Shown here piece by piece: positions 8,187 through 14,744 of a stretch of 18,625 nucleotides of DNA. Source of the DNA: JBHIET01 sp046760785. GTDB taxonomy: Bacteria; Chloroflexota; Anaerolineae; B4-G1. Every line of letters begins with the position of its first letter. Position 1 is the stretch's first letter. A program made the position numbers and the translations under genes. Under the pieces are notes generated by a model. It was not told the origin of the DNA, did not search any database, and saw only the letters and a program-made list of their open reading frames with translations. Where the stretch lies: positions 1 through 18,625 of the forward strand of contig JBHIET010000069.1 of the NCBI GenBank assembly GCA_046760785.1, given 5' to 3'.

Positions 8187-8597
8187 TTATCCTCCTTCCA
8201 GCGCCCCCAGTGCAGCCCTCAGCGCCTGATTGCAGGCCGCCATCCGCTCCACCGCCTCCCCTATCCGCTGTGCTGTCTCCTCCCGTCCCAACGCCCGTGC
8301 CTTCTCCACCCAGCGCCCGAAACTGGCCGCGTGCTCCTCGTTATGCTCGATCCAGTGGGGGAGCAGGATGCGCAATTTGGTCAGGTCATCGGGCTCGCCC
8401 TTCGCTTCCCTTTCGTGCGCGTGTCCGGCGTGGCGGTGACCATGGTGGTGCTCCTCCTGCTCCGGCGGGTCTGCATCCAGCGAAGGAGAGGCACCGCAAG
8501 AGAGGCAGGTTGCCTGACCGTTGACGAGCACCATCCTTCCGCCGCACTCAGGGCAGACGAGGGCCGTATTAAGCCCACAACCGCAATCCTCACACAT
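8187..8597 (-). CDS. Zinc-ribbon, His-rich probable nickel/cobalt-handling protein
   Basis: A 136-residue soluble protein of three parts. Residues 1-35 carry MCEDCGCG and a zinc-ribbon-like set of cysteines (CPECGG at 15-20, CLSCG at 31-35). Residues about 36-68 form a His/Glu-rich linker (EEHHHGHRHAGHAHERE). Residues about 70-136 are a helical domain with LLPHWIEHNEEHAASFGRW, a Trp/His pattern I associate with small domains found beside nickel and cobalt transporters. The start is supported by GGAGG six bases upstream. It lies between cooT and cbiM on the same strand, so a metal store or chaperone role fits. That function is inference; no enzyme motif is seen. Confidence 0.85.
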   Translation of the reverse strand: MCEDCGCGLNTALVCPECGGRMVLVNGQATCLSCGASPSLDADPPEQEEHHHGHRHAGHAHEREAKGEPDDLTKLRILLPHWIEHNEEHAASFGRWVEKARALGREETAQRIGEAVERMAACNQALRAALGALEGG

Positions 8598-8627
8598 CTT
8601 TGACCTCCCGTATTTTCAGGGAAGCAG

Positions 8628-8682
8628 AAAGGGCCACAAAAACCACCCGGCCTCAAGCCGGAAGCGGCCTTCATGGCCCTTT
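8628..8682 (-). promoter_or_regulatory. Nested hairpin leader with U-tract before the zinc-ribbon gene
   Basis: On the minus strand, CCGC-UU-CCGGC-UUGAG-GCCGG-GUGG (8667-8643) is followed at once by UUUUUGU (8642-8636), the form of an intrinsic terminator. An outer pair, AAAGGGCCA (8682-8674) with TGGCCCTTT (8636-8628), encloses it and would compete with the U-tract end. The structure ends 30 bases before the ATG of the zinc-ribbon gene. The remaining cooT-to-structure spacer (8683-8725) shows nothing further. Confidence 0.55.
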
Positions 8683-8725
8683 AATCCCCTGTATCATTGG
8701 TCTTGGGAAAAAGCGGTGTCGCGGG

Positions 8726-8938
8726 TTAGCTCTGGTCGGTAGATTGCTCTTGTGGCCGGCTCAGGTGGACCGTGTGCCTGAGAAAATCTATCTTCTCGAT
8801 GCGCCCCTGCACCAGTTTCTGCTCACCCAGCAGGTTGACCAGGAGATAGGCATCGTCCTCGGGCTGCACCAGCACCACGTCTTCCATGACCCTCTGCTCC
8901 TCGCCGTCCTCGCTGAGATAGACAGTGGTTTCACACAT
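8726..8938 (-). CDS. cooT: CooT-family nickel-binding protein
   Basis: A 70-residue protein beginning MCETTVYLSEDGEEQRVMED and carrying the short beta-strand pattern of CooT (VVLVQPEDDAYLLVNLLGEQKLVQGRIEKIDF). CooT binds nickel through its second-residue cysteine and serves nickel insertion into carbon monoxide dehydrogenase, or more generally as a nickel chaperone. I chose 8938 because GGAGG lies six bases before it and the Met-Cys end is essential. The frame is open 19 codons further upstream, without family support. It belongs to the metal operon, after DUF3842 and before the zinc-ribbon gene. No CODH gene is in the window, so its client enzyme is unknown. Confidence 0.92.
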   Translation of the reverse strand: MCETTVYLSEDGEEQRVMEDVVLVQPEDDAYLLVNLLGEQKLVQGRIEKIDFLRHTVHLSRPQEQSTDQS

Positions 8939-8955
8939 CTTGCACCTCCGGAGGA

Positions 8956-9003
8956 AACAAAAGACCGCCGCGTACCGGGCCTTCAGGCCGGGCATCGGCG
9001 ATC
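8956..9003 (-). promoter_or_regulatory. Terminator-like leader hairpin before cooT
   Basis: On the minus strand, GATCGCCG (9003-8996) pairs with CGGCGGTC (8970-8963). Inside is a second helix, CCGGCC-TGAA-GGCCCGG, with a one-base bulge. The stem is followed directly by UUUUGUUU (8962-8956) and then, within ten bases, by the cooT Shine-Dalgarno sequence. The arrangement matches the hairpin before the zinc-ribbon gene and sits in the 125-base gap after the DUF3842 gene. It could be a plain terminator, an attenuator or part of a metal-sensing riboswitch. Confidence 0.6.
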
Positions 9004-9063
9004 TTCAGATGCAGCGACCGATTTCATATCGGCCACAACAGTCTACCATAGATTTCGATGATG

Positions 9064-9486
9064 TCAAGCAGCTTCGGCCTCCATCACCTGCCGGATGATT
9101 TCGATGGCAGCGCTGATCTGTTTGGTGAGTGCTTTCCACTCGATGCCTACGATCTCGAAGCCCGGCTGGTTGATGGGCAGGAGCAGTTTGCGTCCCCGTG
9201 CCCCGGCCACAGCCGTGGCGATGACCGGCGTGACCTCGCCCATCAGCGAGTTGGGGATGACTACGCCGATGGGGGCCAGGATGAAGTCGGCCTGGTTGAT
9301 GGAGACGCAGATGGCGTTCTCGCCAGTAGCGCCCCGGTTGGCGCGGGCACGCATCATCTTGTCGGTGGCGATGGCGTTGGTGCCCAGCGCGACGACCTCC
9401 ATATCCAGCGGCAATTCCTGCCGCAGTTGGGTCACGATCTGCGCCCCGATGCCCCCGCCCATGCCATCAATCACCGCGATGACCAT
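9064..9486 (-). CDS. DUF3842 family protein
   Basis: A 140-residue protein starting MVIAVIDGMGGGIGAQIV, a glycine-rich Rossmann-like loop, followed by ALGTNAIATDKMMRARANRG and ATGENAI and APIGVVIPNSLMGEVTP. These blocks are the hallmark of DUF3842, a family of unknown function. GGAGAGG lies four to five bases before the ATG. It is the first gene after the promoter at 9652-9680 and reads into cooT, so it probably has a role in nickel/cobalt homeostasis or in using the metal. No membrane segment or metal-binding cysteine cluster is visible. The nucleotide-binding idea comes from the glycine loop only. Confidence 0.88.
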   Translation of the reverse strand: MVIAVIDGMGGGIGAQIVTQLRQELPLDMEVVALGTNAIATDKMMRARANRGATGENAICVSINQADFILAPIGVVIPNSLMGEVTPVIATAVAGARGRKLLLPINQPGFEIVGIEWKALTKQISAAIEIIRQVMEAEAA

Positions 9487-9506
9487 TTACCTCTCCAGGA
9501 TTCACC

Positions 9507-9633
9507 ACCGGACACTTTTGGAATTGCGGCGTTGGAGGCTGAACCTCGTTTGTGAGCCAGAAGCGGCGGTTAGCAAAACCGCCCTACGCGAAAGAGGCGG
9601 TTAGCAAAACCGCCCTGCGCGAAAAAGTCCGGT
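9507..9633. repeat. Inverted-repeat element with two tandem hairpin units in the metal-operon leader
   Basis: ACCGGACACTTTT (9507-9519) is mirrored by AAAAAGTCCGGT (9622-9633), with one extra base. Inside are two 31-bp units (9565-9595 and 9596-9624), each GGCGGTTAGCAAAACCGCC plus CTACGCGAAA or CTGCGCGAAA. Each unit is a 7-bp stem with a 5-nt loop. The element fills most of the 5' leader between the -10 box at 9652 and the DUF3842 start at 9486, so it would be transcribed. It looks like a small non-autonomous element or repeated hairpin family. Confidence 0.7.
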
Positions 9634-9651
9634 AGCAATCTCCAGGGTGGG

Positions 9652-9680
9652 ATTCTACATCGGGACGGGTCAGAGGTCAA
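9652..9680 (-). promoter_or_regulatory. Sigma-70-type promoter of the Ni/Co operon
   Basis: On the minus strand, TTGACC (9680-9675), a 17-base spacer, then TAGAAT (9657-9652). This is 5/6 to each consensus box with ideal spacing. It points at the DUF3842-cooT-cbi gene series and predicts a start near 9645 and a leader of about 160 nt. No operator palindrome is obvious over it. Confidence 0.6.
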
Positions 9681-9696
9681 GTAGGGAATTCAATGT

Positions 9697-9818
9697 GCGG
9701 CAGTAGGGGGTTGCCGCTGACAGCGCACCGGCCTGGAAGAGCCGGTGCTGGGCAGGTTTGTGGCCCAGCGCCGCCTGTTTACGGCGGCGTGCCTGGAAAC
9801 CTTTTAGTCTCCAGGAGG
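9697..9818 (+). ncRNA. Row of GC-rich hairpins ahead of the antitoxin gene (candidate structured leader)
   Basis: Five hairpins follow one another: GCGGCA (9697-9702) with TGCCGC (9712-9717); GCACCGGC (9725-9732) with GCCGGTGC (9741-9748); CTGGGC (9748-9753) with GCCCAG (9763-9768); CGCCGCC (9769-9775) with GGCGGCG (9783-9789); and CCTGGA (9792-9797) with TCCAGG (9810-9815). The last one covers half of the antitoxin Shine-Dalgarno sequence AGGAGG (9813-9818). This looks like a structured 5' leader or a separate small RNA. The claim rests on complementarity alone. No Rfam family is recognised. Confidence 0.5.
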
Positions 9819-9826
9819 GGCTCGTT

Positions 9827-10123
9827 ATGGAGCGAAGCATTGGCGCGACCAATCTGCGACAGCGCCTGACCGACATCCTGCAGGCAGTGCGAGAGCGACA
9901 TGAGACCTACGTGGTCGAGACCTTCGGGCGACCCCAGGCGGCCATCGTCAATCTGGACGAGTACCGGCAATTCCAGCGTTTCCGGCAGGAGCGAGAGGCG
10001 TTCTTCGAGTGGCTGGAGGCCACCGCAGCCCGCAACGCCGAGCGAAACGTGGGCCTGAGCGACGATGAGGTGCTGGCGATCATCGAGCAGGCCCGCGAGG
10101 AAGTCGCTTCCGCTATGAGGTAG
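9827..10123 (+). CDS. Phd/YefM-family antitoxin
   Basis: A 98-residue protein starting MERSIGATNLRQRLTDILQA, with the VVETFGRPQAAIVNLDEYRQF block that marks the DNA-binding half of Phd/YefM antitoxins. The acidic, helical C-terminus (about 45-98) would wrap the toxin. AGGAGG eight bases upstream decides the start. The frame is open upstream to 9758, but that part covers the hairpin leader. It is followed after three bases by a PIN gene, the usual order for this type II module. Phd proteins normally repress their own promoter. The partner toxin is truncated, so the gene may now be an orphan antitoxin. Confidence 0.88.
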   Translation: MERSIGATNLRQRLTDILQAVRERHETYVVETFGRPQAAIVNLDEYRQFQRFRQEREAFFEWLEATAARNAERNVGLSDDEVLAIIEQAREEVASAMR

Positions 10124-10126
10124 GCT

Positions 10127-10345
10127 GTGCTACGCGTGGTCATTGACACCAGTTCGCTGGTCAGTTATGTGCTGACTCGGGGTGAACTGATGCGCCGGGT
10201 CGTGGCACACTGGCGGGCGGGCACCTTCACGCTGCTCTCTTCCCCGGCCACACGGGCTGAACTGGCCGGTGTGCTGGCCCGGCCGGCCATCCGGCAGTTA
10301 GCCGCGGCCCCGTTGGATGAACTGATGCGGGGGTTAGAACGCTTG
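10127..10345 (+). pseudogene. Truncated PIN-domain toxin (COG1569-like)
   Basis: The GTG start three bases after the antitoxin stop gives MLRVVIDTSSLVSYVL, the first PIN strand with acidic residue D7, then FTLLSSPATRAELAGVLARP with the second acidic residue E45. Family resemblance stops near residue 73 (RGLERLY). The second half of the fold, with the remaining catalytic acidic residues, is missing. The frame stays open to 10639, but from 10334 on it is only the antisense of the glycosyltransferase 3' end. The RNase site is thus incomplete, and the toxin is probably inactive. An active family member would have about 130-145 residues. Confidence 0.75.
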
Positions 10346-12355
10346 TATTTCTCCTACCCACACCCGATCAGCCGTGCCTTCCGCACCCGTCGCGATGGAC
10401 AGCCGCAGCAGCGTATCGGGGCCATAGAGGCCCAGTTGGACGTGATAGAGGCCGGGCGGCGTCCCGGGCTTGACCGGCACCCGGTGCACCTGGACGAAGC
10501 GATCGCCGGGTTGAAGGCCAGCCGGGCGCACGTCCAACCAGTCCTGCTGACCCCAGATGTCCCGCCCGTCGGAGGTGAGATGCACGAAGGCGACGACAGG
10601 TGCGGGATCGGCCCTCAGCACCCTCCAATAAGTGATTAGATGGAATTCACCCCCGGCCGGCGCGGTGTTCTCCTGTAGTTCGACGCCCAGCAGCGCGAAG
10701 CGGTCGCCAAAGACGAGGGGCAATTTCGGCGGCAGGAGGTGTGCCAGTTCCGGGGGCCAGGCCAGGGGTGCGTCGGCCACTGCCCTCAGCCGCGCCTCTA
10801 ACGCCTCCGGACGGGCGAGGCGGAAGGCGGCAAAGTCGTCGCTGGCCGCGGGCAGCAGCATGGCGTCGGCCATGAAGAGCGCCTTCAACGCCGGGTCGAA
10901 GGTCTGCGGCCCCAGCGGATCGGTGGGGAAGTAGAAGGTGGCGGGGCCTGTGCCTGCCGGCCAGACCCAGCCCCCAGCGGGATTGAACCAGCGCACGCTC
11001 AGGTCCTCCCGCCGGAGCCTTAGGTCGAAGCCGAGGGCATTCCAGGGATGCCAATAGTTGACGTAGGGCGCGCCGATGGCCACCGGGCCGGGCGGGGCGC
11101 GCGCGTCCAGTTCGCGGGCGACGGCGGCGATGCCGCCCTGGTACAACTCTCGTACCTCTGGGGCGCCCGCCCAGGTGACGAAGTAGGCGTGGCAGGAGAG
11201 CGCGCCATGCAGGGCGATGATGCCCACGGCGAGCAAAGGCCCCGCCCACCGCCGCCATTTCCGGGCGACACGCCACAGGGCCTCCAGCCCCACCGCCACC
11301 AGAGTGTAAGCCGGCGGCAAGGCGGCAATGGTGTGGTTGAGGCTGGCCGGCGGTGGCACGGCAATAGCCGGGAGAACGCCTGCTGCCAGCCACAACACCA
11401 GCAGCACGTAGCGAGTCCGCCGCCACTGCCAGATGCAGAGCCCTGCGCCCAAGACGAAGCAGGCCGTGGTCAGCGGGTCGAAGATCGGGCGGCCGTAGAT
11501 GTTGTAGAGCCAGTCCTCCTGGCCTCGCCAAACGAACACCCCCAGGGCCTGGACGGCTTGGAGGAGCAAGGGCCCCACTCGCCCTTCCTTGAGGGCCGCC
11601 AGAACACTGGCCAGTTGCCCTACGCGCTGCTCCATCTCGGGGTTCCGGTACAGCAGCAGGACCAGGGGGGCGGCGACAAGCGCGGCGATGACGACGAACA
11701 ACAGGAGGCCGGGCCAGGCGCTCCTGAAGCGAGAGCGGTGGAACAGCGCCAGGTAGAGAGCGAGAACGATCGGCAGCAGCGGCAGGACACGGGCGGCCAT
11801 GTACACGTAGAACAGGCTGCCCAGGAAAAGACCTCCCACGGCCAAATCCACCGTCGCACGCCGGCGTTGTTTCGGCACTCGCTCCAGCCCGCGCCAAAGG
11901 AAGTAGATCATCAGGCCCGAAGGCGGCACAATGCCAATGATGCGCAGCCCTTGGCGGCTGTAGAAGACTGCCCAGAAGGAGACGGCGAGTCCTGCCGCAG
12001 TCAGGATGGCGACGCGAGCGCAAAAGAGTCGTCGCGCGGCCAGCCAGGTCGTGAGCACACCCAGCAGGCCGCACAGTGCGGCGGGCAAACGCAGGCTCCA
12101 GTCGCTTGCCTCTGTCAGCTCGATGACAGCGGCTTGGGTGTAGTGGAAGAGGGGTTCGTGGCCCCACGATTCGGTGAAATAGAGTGGCCGCTCGCCTGCG
12201 AGTACGCGCTCGGCCATGCGGTAGTTGAGCAGTTCGTCGTAGCGCAGGCCAGGGGGCACGTCCACCAGAGCGATCAACCGCGTTGCCGCTGCCACGAGCA
12301 GAATCGCGACCAGCGCCCAGAGTTCCCGGCGCTGTAGCTTGGGTGCGCTACCCAT
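10334..12355 (-). CDS. GT39-type (ArnT/PMT-like) membrane glycosyltransferase
   Basis: A 673-residue integral membrane enzyme of the polyprenyl-phosphate sugar transferase type. The first membrane helix (11-31) is followed by the external loop with the catalytic-type acidic pair D40-E41 in LRYDELLNYR. Then come SWGHEPLFHYTQA near 63, R89-LPAALCG, and roughly ten more membrane segments to about residue 400. The C-terminal soluble part (about 400-673) ends in a beta-rich domain (LPLVFGDRFALLGVELQ ... YHVQLGLYGPDTLLRL) often attached to Chloroflexota GT39 proteins. The acceptor is unknown. The ATG overlaps the DUF402 stop by eight bases, so the two are co-translated. Its 3' end runs tail to tail into the truncated PIN gene. 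Confidence 0.85.
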   Translation of the reverse strand: MGSAPKLQRRELWALVAILLVAAATRLIALVDVPPGLRYDELLNYRMAERVLAGERPLYFTESWGHEPLFHYTQAAVIELTEASDWSLRLPAALCGLLGVLTTWLAARRLFCARVAILTAAGLAVSFWAVFYSRQGLRIIGIVPPSGLMIYFLWRGLERVPKQRRRATVDLAVGGLFLGSLFYVYMAARVLPLLPIVLALYLALFHRSRFRSAWPGLLLFVVIAALVAAPLVLLLYRNPEMEQRVGQLASVLAALKEGRVGPLLLQAVQALGVFVWRGQEDWLYNIYGRPIFDPLTTACFVLGAGLCIWQWRRTRYVLLVLWLAAGVLPAIAVPPPASLNHTIAALPPAYTLVAVGLEALWRVARKWRRWAGPLLAVGIIALHGALSCHAYFVTWAGAPEVRELYQGGIAAVARELDARAPPGPVAIGAPYVNYWHPWNALGFDLRLRREDLSVRWFNPAGGWVWPAGTGPATFYFPTDPLGPQTFDPALKALFMADAMLLPAASDDFAAFRLARPEALEARLRAVADAPLAWPPELAHLLPPKLPLVFGDRFALLGVELQENTAPAGGEFHLITYWRVLRADPAPVVAFVHLTSDGRDIWGQQDWLDVRPAGLQPGDRFVQVHRVPVKPGTPPGLYHVQLGLYGPDTLLRLSIATGAEGTADRVWVGEIQAF

Positions 12356-12824
12356 CGTTGCCTCTTCCGTCGAAGGGAGCGGCTCTCTGTCTTACCATCG
12401 CCTGCAGTTCGGCCAGGGCCTGCTGCGCGGCGTCGCGCTCGGCGGGAGGGAGTGAGAGGGCGTCGAACTCGTCTTCGTCCAACACCAACGTTTCCCCGTT
12501 GGGCGCGACCCACAGGTCGAGCGCCAGGTCTTCGGCGACCACCTCATTGGCACTGATGCGGGCCGGGCGGGTGACGTTGCAGTACCAGCCCTTCAAGCGG
12601 TCGTCGGCGGAGCGAATCTCAAAAATGTTGTACCAGCGGTCGGCGTAGAAGTACTCCGTCCAGCGGTCGCCGGGCTCGAGAATGACGTACCTCACGTCCA
12701 GCGGCTCTCGGTTCCAGCCGGTGCGCAGCACGATGGCCGGGCCTTTGCGCTGGAGCACCTGGCCGGAGTAGGCAAAGACCTGGCGTCCGGCGTGGTCGAG
12801 TTTGCGGACGGTGAGCGATGTCAT
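12348..12824 (-). CDS. DUF402 domain protein
   Basis: A 158-residue soluble protein with the DUF402 core: YFYADRWYNIFEI near 70-82, GWYCNVTRPARI near 91-102, and DLALDLWVAPNG with VLDEDEF near 110-130. Conserved Asp/Glu residues in these blocks bind metal in the Ntdp-type nucleoside di-/triphosphatases of this fold. The substrate here is unknown. I chose 12824 because the family core begins soon after (MTSLTVRKLDHAG). The upstream in-frame extension to 12860 covers the promoter. No good ribosome site precedes the ATG; the -10 box lies nine bases before it, which suggests a leaderless or nearly leaderless message. It is coupled to the glycosyltransferase gene. Confidence 0.82.
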   Translation of the reverse strand: MTSLTVRKLDHAGRQVFAYSGQVLQRKGPAIVLRTGWNREPLDVRYVILEPGDRWTEYFYADRWYNIFEIRSADDRLKGWYCNVTRPARISANEVVAEDLALDLWVAPNGETLVLDEDEFDALSLPPAERDAAQQALAELQAMVRQRAAPFDGRGNDG

Positions 12825-12832
12825 TGATCTGG

Positions 12833-12860
12833 ATTTTACCAGAATCCTGTATGGCCACAA
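12833..12860 (-). promoter_or_regulatory. Probable promoter of the DUF402-glycosyltransferase pair
   Basis: On the minus strand, TTGTGG (12860-12855), a 16-base spacer and TAAAAT (12838-12833), with an extended -10 TGG just before it. The -10 box ends nine bases before the chosen ATG at 12824, implying a leader of only a few bases. The -35 match is moderate. Confidence 0.45.
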
Positions 12861-12881
12861 GAGTCGAGCACGAAAGGCGGA

Positions 12882-12900
12882 GCGTGAAACGTAAAACGTG
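12882..12900. repeat. Direct repeat copy DR1 (GTGAAACGT family)
   Basis: GCGTGAAACGTAAAACGTG matches 17001-17019 (GCGTGAAACGTCAAACGTG) at 18 of 19 positions in the same orientation. The two copies flank the etfB-etfA-acyl-CoA dehydrogenase operon. The unit is itself built of GTGAAACGT and AAACGTGAAAC steps. Confidence 0.7.
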
Positions 12901-12931
12901 AAACATGATTGTCACGCATCAAGTTTCACGT
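12896..12931 (-). terminator. Weak terminator-like hairpin after the acyl-CoA dehydrogenase gene
   Basis: ACGTGAAAC (12896-12904) pairs with GTTTCACGT (12923-12931), a perfect 9-bp stem with an 18-nt loop. Read on the minus strand it is followed by TTTTA. It sits 28 bases after the acyl-CoA dehydrogenase stop. The stem is not GC-rich and the T run is short, so it could simply be part of the repeat. Confidence 0.35.
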
Positions 12932-12958
12932 CTTGTGGTGGGTCAGGCGACGGCGCGT

Positions 12959-14707
12959 TCAGAAAGTTTCTGTCAATATGGTATCTTTGGCTTGCAGTGG
13001 GGTTGGGTCGAGCGCCCGGAGCACCGCTACCTTGCTGTGGAGTTGAGGCATCGTCTCGCTGATGTAAACGGTGGCCAGGTCTCGCTTCCTCTCCGTCAAA
13101 CGCGCATCCTGCAGCGTCAGCCAGCAGTTGATGACGTACACTGCCACGTCGGCCAGGTCCGAGGCGTAGTAATCAATCAGCGCGCTCTCTTGCTCTTTCA
13201 AGTGGTCAATACAGCGGTTGAGCAGCGCGGTAGCTTCTTCTACCTGACCCTTGAGCTGGGCCAGCTCCGCACCATAATCCTGGGCGGCCCATTCGTTCAG
13301 CAGGCTATCCAGCGCGTGGCCCAGCAAAGGCCCAATGGCAGCCACAACCTGGAGCTGGCTGGTGCCCTCGTAGATGCTGGTCACGCGGATGTCGCGGTAG
13401 TGGCGTTCTACGTTAAACTCGCGCATATAGCCAGCGCCGCCGTGGATCTGCATCGCCTGGTAGCAGACCCGGTTACCCATCTCGGTGGCATAGTACTTCG
13501 CCAACGGGGTCAAGACGGACGCCAGCCGGTCGGCTTGCCTGAGCCGCTTGCGACCACCCGCATCGAGCTTGCCTCGTTCTTTGAGGTGCTCGTACGCTTT
13601 CTTCAAATCTACCCAGCGCCCGGCCTCGTAGGCCAGCGCCCGTGTCGCTTCGATTTCCCCACGCATCGAAAGGAGCATGCGGTACACTGCCGGAATCTTG
13701 TTTATCGGCTGGCCGAACTGAACGCGCTTCTGGGCGTATTGATACGCCTCACGGTAAGCGGCCTCGGCGATGCCCAGTGCCTGAGCGGCCACCGCGATCC
13801 TGGCTCCATTCATCATCGCCATGGCGTAGCGTATCAGGCCAAAACGGCGCTTGCCGACCAGCTTGGCTGGCGTGTCGCAGAACTGGATTTCGCAAGTGGG
13901 GGACGCGTGGAGGCCCATTTTGTTTTCGATGCGGCGGACGCGCACCGTCTCGTCGGCCTCCACCATGAACATGGAGAGCCCGCGTGCGTCTCTGGACCCT
14001 TCTTCGGAACGGGCCAATACCAGCAAGACGTCGGCACAGCCATTGGTGATGAACCGCTTGACGCCGTTCAAGCGCCACACGCCCGCTTCCTCATCGTGGG
14101 CTTCGTCCTGGGCCTCAGCCCGAAGGGTGGCGCGGGTCTGCACGACGCCCAGGTCCGAGCCAGCGTCCGGCTCGGTGAGCACCATCGCCCCGGTCACCTC
14201 GCCCCGGGCGAAGCGGGGCAGAATGCGCGCTTTCATCTCCTCATCGCCATACTCGGCGATGGTGGCGCAGATCTCTTGCAGGCCAAAGATGGTCATCAGC
14301 CCGGCATCGGCGCGGGAGACGATCTCGACCATCATCTGGAAAATCGTCTCTGGCAGGTTCAGCCCACCGTATTTCCAGGGCAACATCGCGCCCATCAACT
14401 CGGCCTGGCGGAGCAGCTCTAATCCCTCCTGAGTCGCATCGGCGTAGGTGACACAGCCGTCCTGGTATTGTGCGCTTTCCTCGTCCGCCTCGGCCGCCCG
14501 TGGTGCGATCCGGGTCGCGCAGATTTCTCCCAGCAGCTTCAGGAGCAGTCGGTAGTTGTCTTTAGCATCGGCATAATTTCGCGGCGCGGCCGGGTATCGG
14601 GCGTGGGTGGTGTATCCCTCCTCCAACGCCTCGACGACCTCGCTTAGGTCGAGCTTGTCCAGGTGGAATTGCAGGTCAGGGTTGTCGGTGAAGAAGTTTT
14701 CTGCCAT
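12959..14707 (-). CDS. Acyl-CoA dehydrogenase, long (~582-residue) form
   Basis: FAD enzyme that oxidises an acyl-CoA at the alpha-beta bond and passes electrons to ETF. Visible parts are an N-terminal cap (MAENFFTDNPDLQFHLDKLD), the FAD/substrate block MVLTEPDAGSDLG at 175-187, WRLNGVKRFITNG at 211-223, QKRVQFGQPI at 326-335, the IHGGAGYM block at 421-428, and catalytic-type E447 in IYEGTSQLQ. Residues about 460-582 form an extra C-terminal helical domain, which standard ~380-residue enzymes lack. The ATG at 14707 has GGGAG eight bases upstream; a TTG two codons earlier is less well placed. It lies 37 bases after the etfA stop, so it belongs to the etfBA operon. The chain-length preference cannot be read. 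Confidence 0.93.
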   Translation of the reverse strand: MAENFFTDNPDLQFHLDKLDLSEVVEALEEGYTTHARYPAAPRNYADAKDNYRLLLKLLGEICATRIAPRAAEADEESAQYQDGCVTYADATQEGLELLRQAELMGAMLPWKYGGLNLPETIFQMMVEIVSRADAGLMTIFGLQEICATIAEYGDEEMKARILPRFARGEVTGAMVLTEPDAGSDLGVVQTRATLRAEAQDEAHDEEAGVWRLNGVKRFITNGCADVLLVLARSEEGSRDARGLSMFMVEADETVRVRRIENKMGLHASPTCEIQFCDTPAKLVGKRRFGLIRYAMAMMNGARIAVAAQALGIAEAAYREAYQYAQKRVQFGQPINKIPAVYRMLLSMRGEIEATRALAYEAGRWVDLKKAYEHLKERGKLDAGGRKRLRQADRLASVLTPLAKYYATEMGNRVCYQAMQIHGGAGYMREFNVERHYRDIRVTSIYEGTSQLQVVAAIGPLLGHALDSLLNEWAAQDYGAELAQLKGQVEEATALLNRCIDHLKEQESALIDYYASDLADVAVYVINCWLTLQDARLTERKRDLATVYISETMPQLHSKVAVLRALDPTPLQAKDTILTETF

Positions 14708-14744
14708 GTTCAAATCTCCCTGTGTTGCCAGAGACCAGGTTTCT

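Noticed and set aside
9565..9624. CRISPR-like tandem repeat
   Set aside because: Only two 31-bp units that abut without spacers, each a self-contained hairpin, and no cas genes are nearby.
10346..10639. C-terminal 'extension' of the PIN toxin
   Set aside because: It is the antisense of the glycosyltransferase 3' end and lacks PIN motifs.
10647..12337. Long open frames on both strands over the glycosyltransferase gene
   Set aside because: Shadow frames with Arg/Gly/Pro-rich or Gln/His/Asp-rich products and no domain. The GT39 frame has membrane helices and motifs.
12905..14422. Long plus-strand open frame (505 residues)
   Set aside because: It is antisense to the clearly conserved acyl-CoA dehydrogenase, has no recognisable domain, and is explained by GC-rich codon bias.
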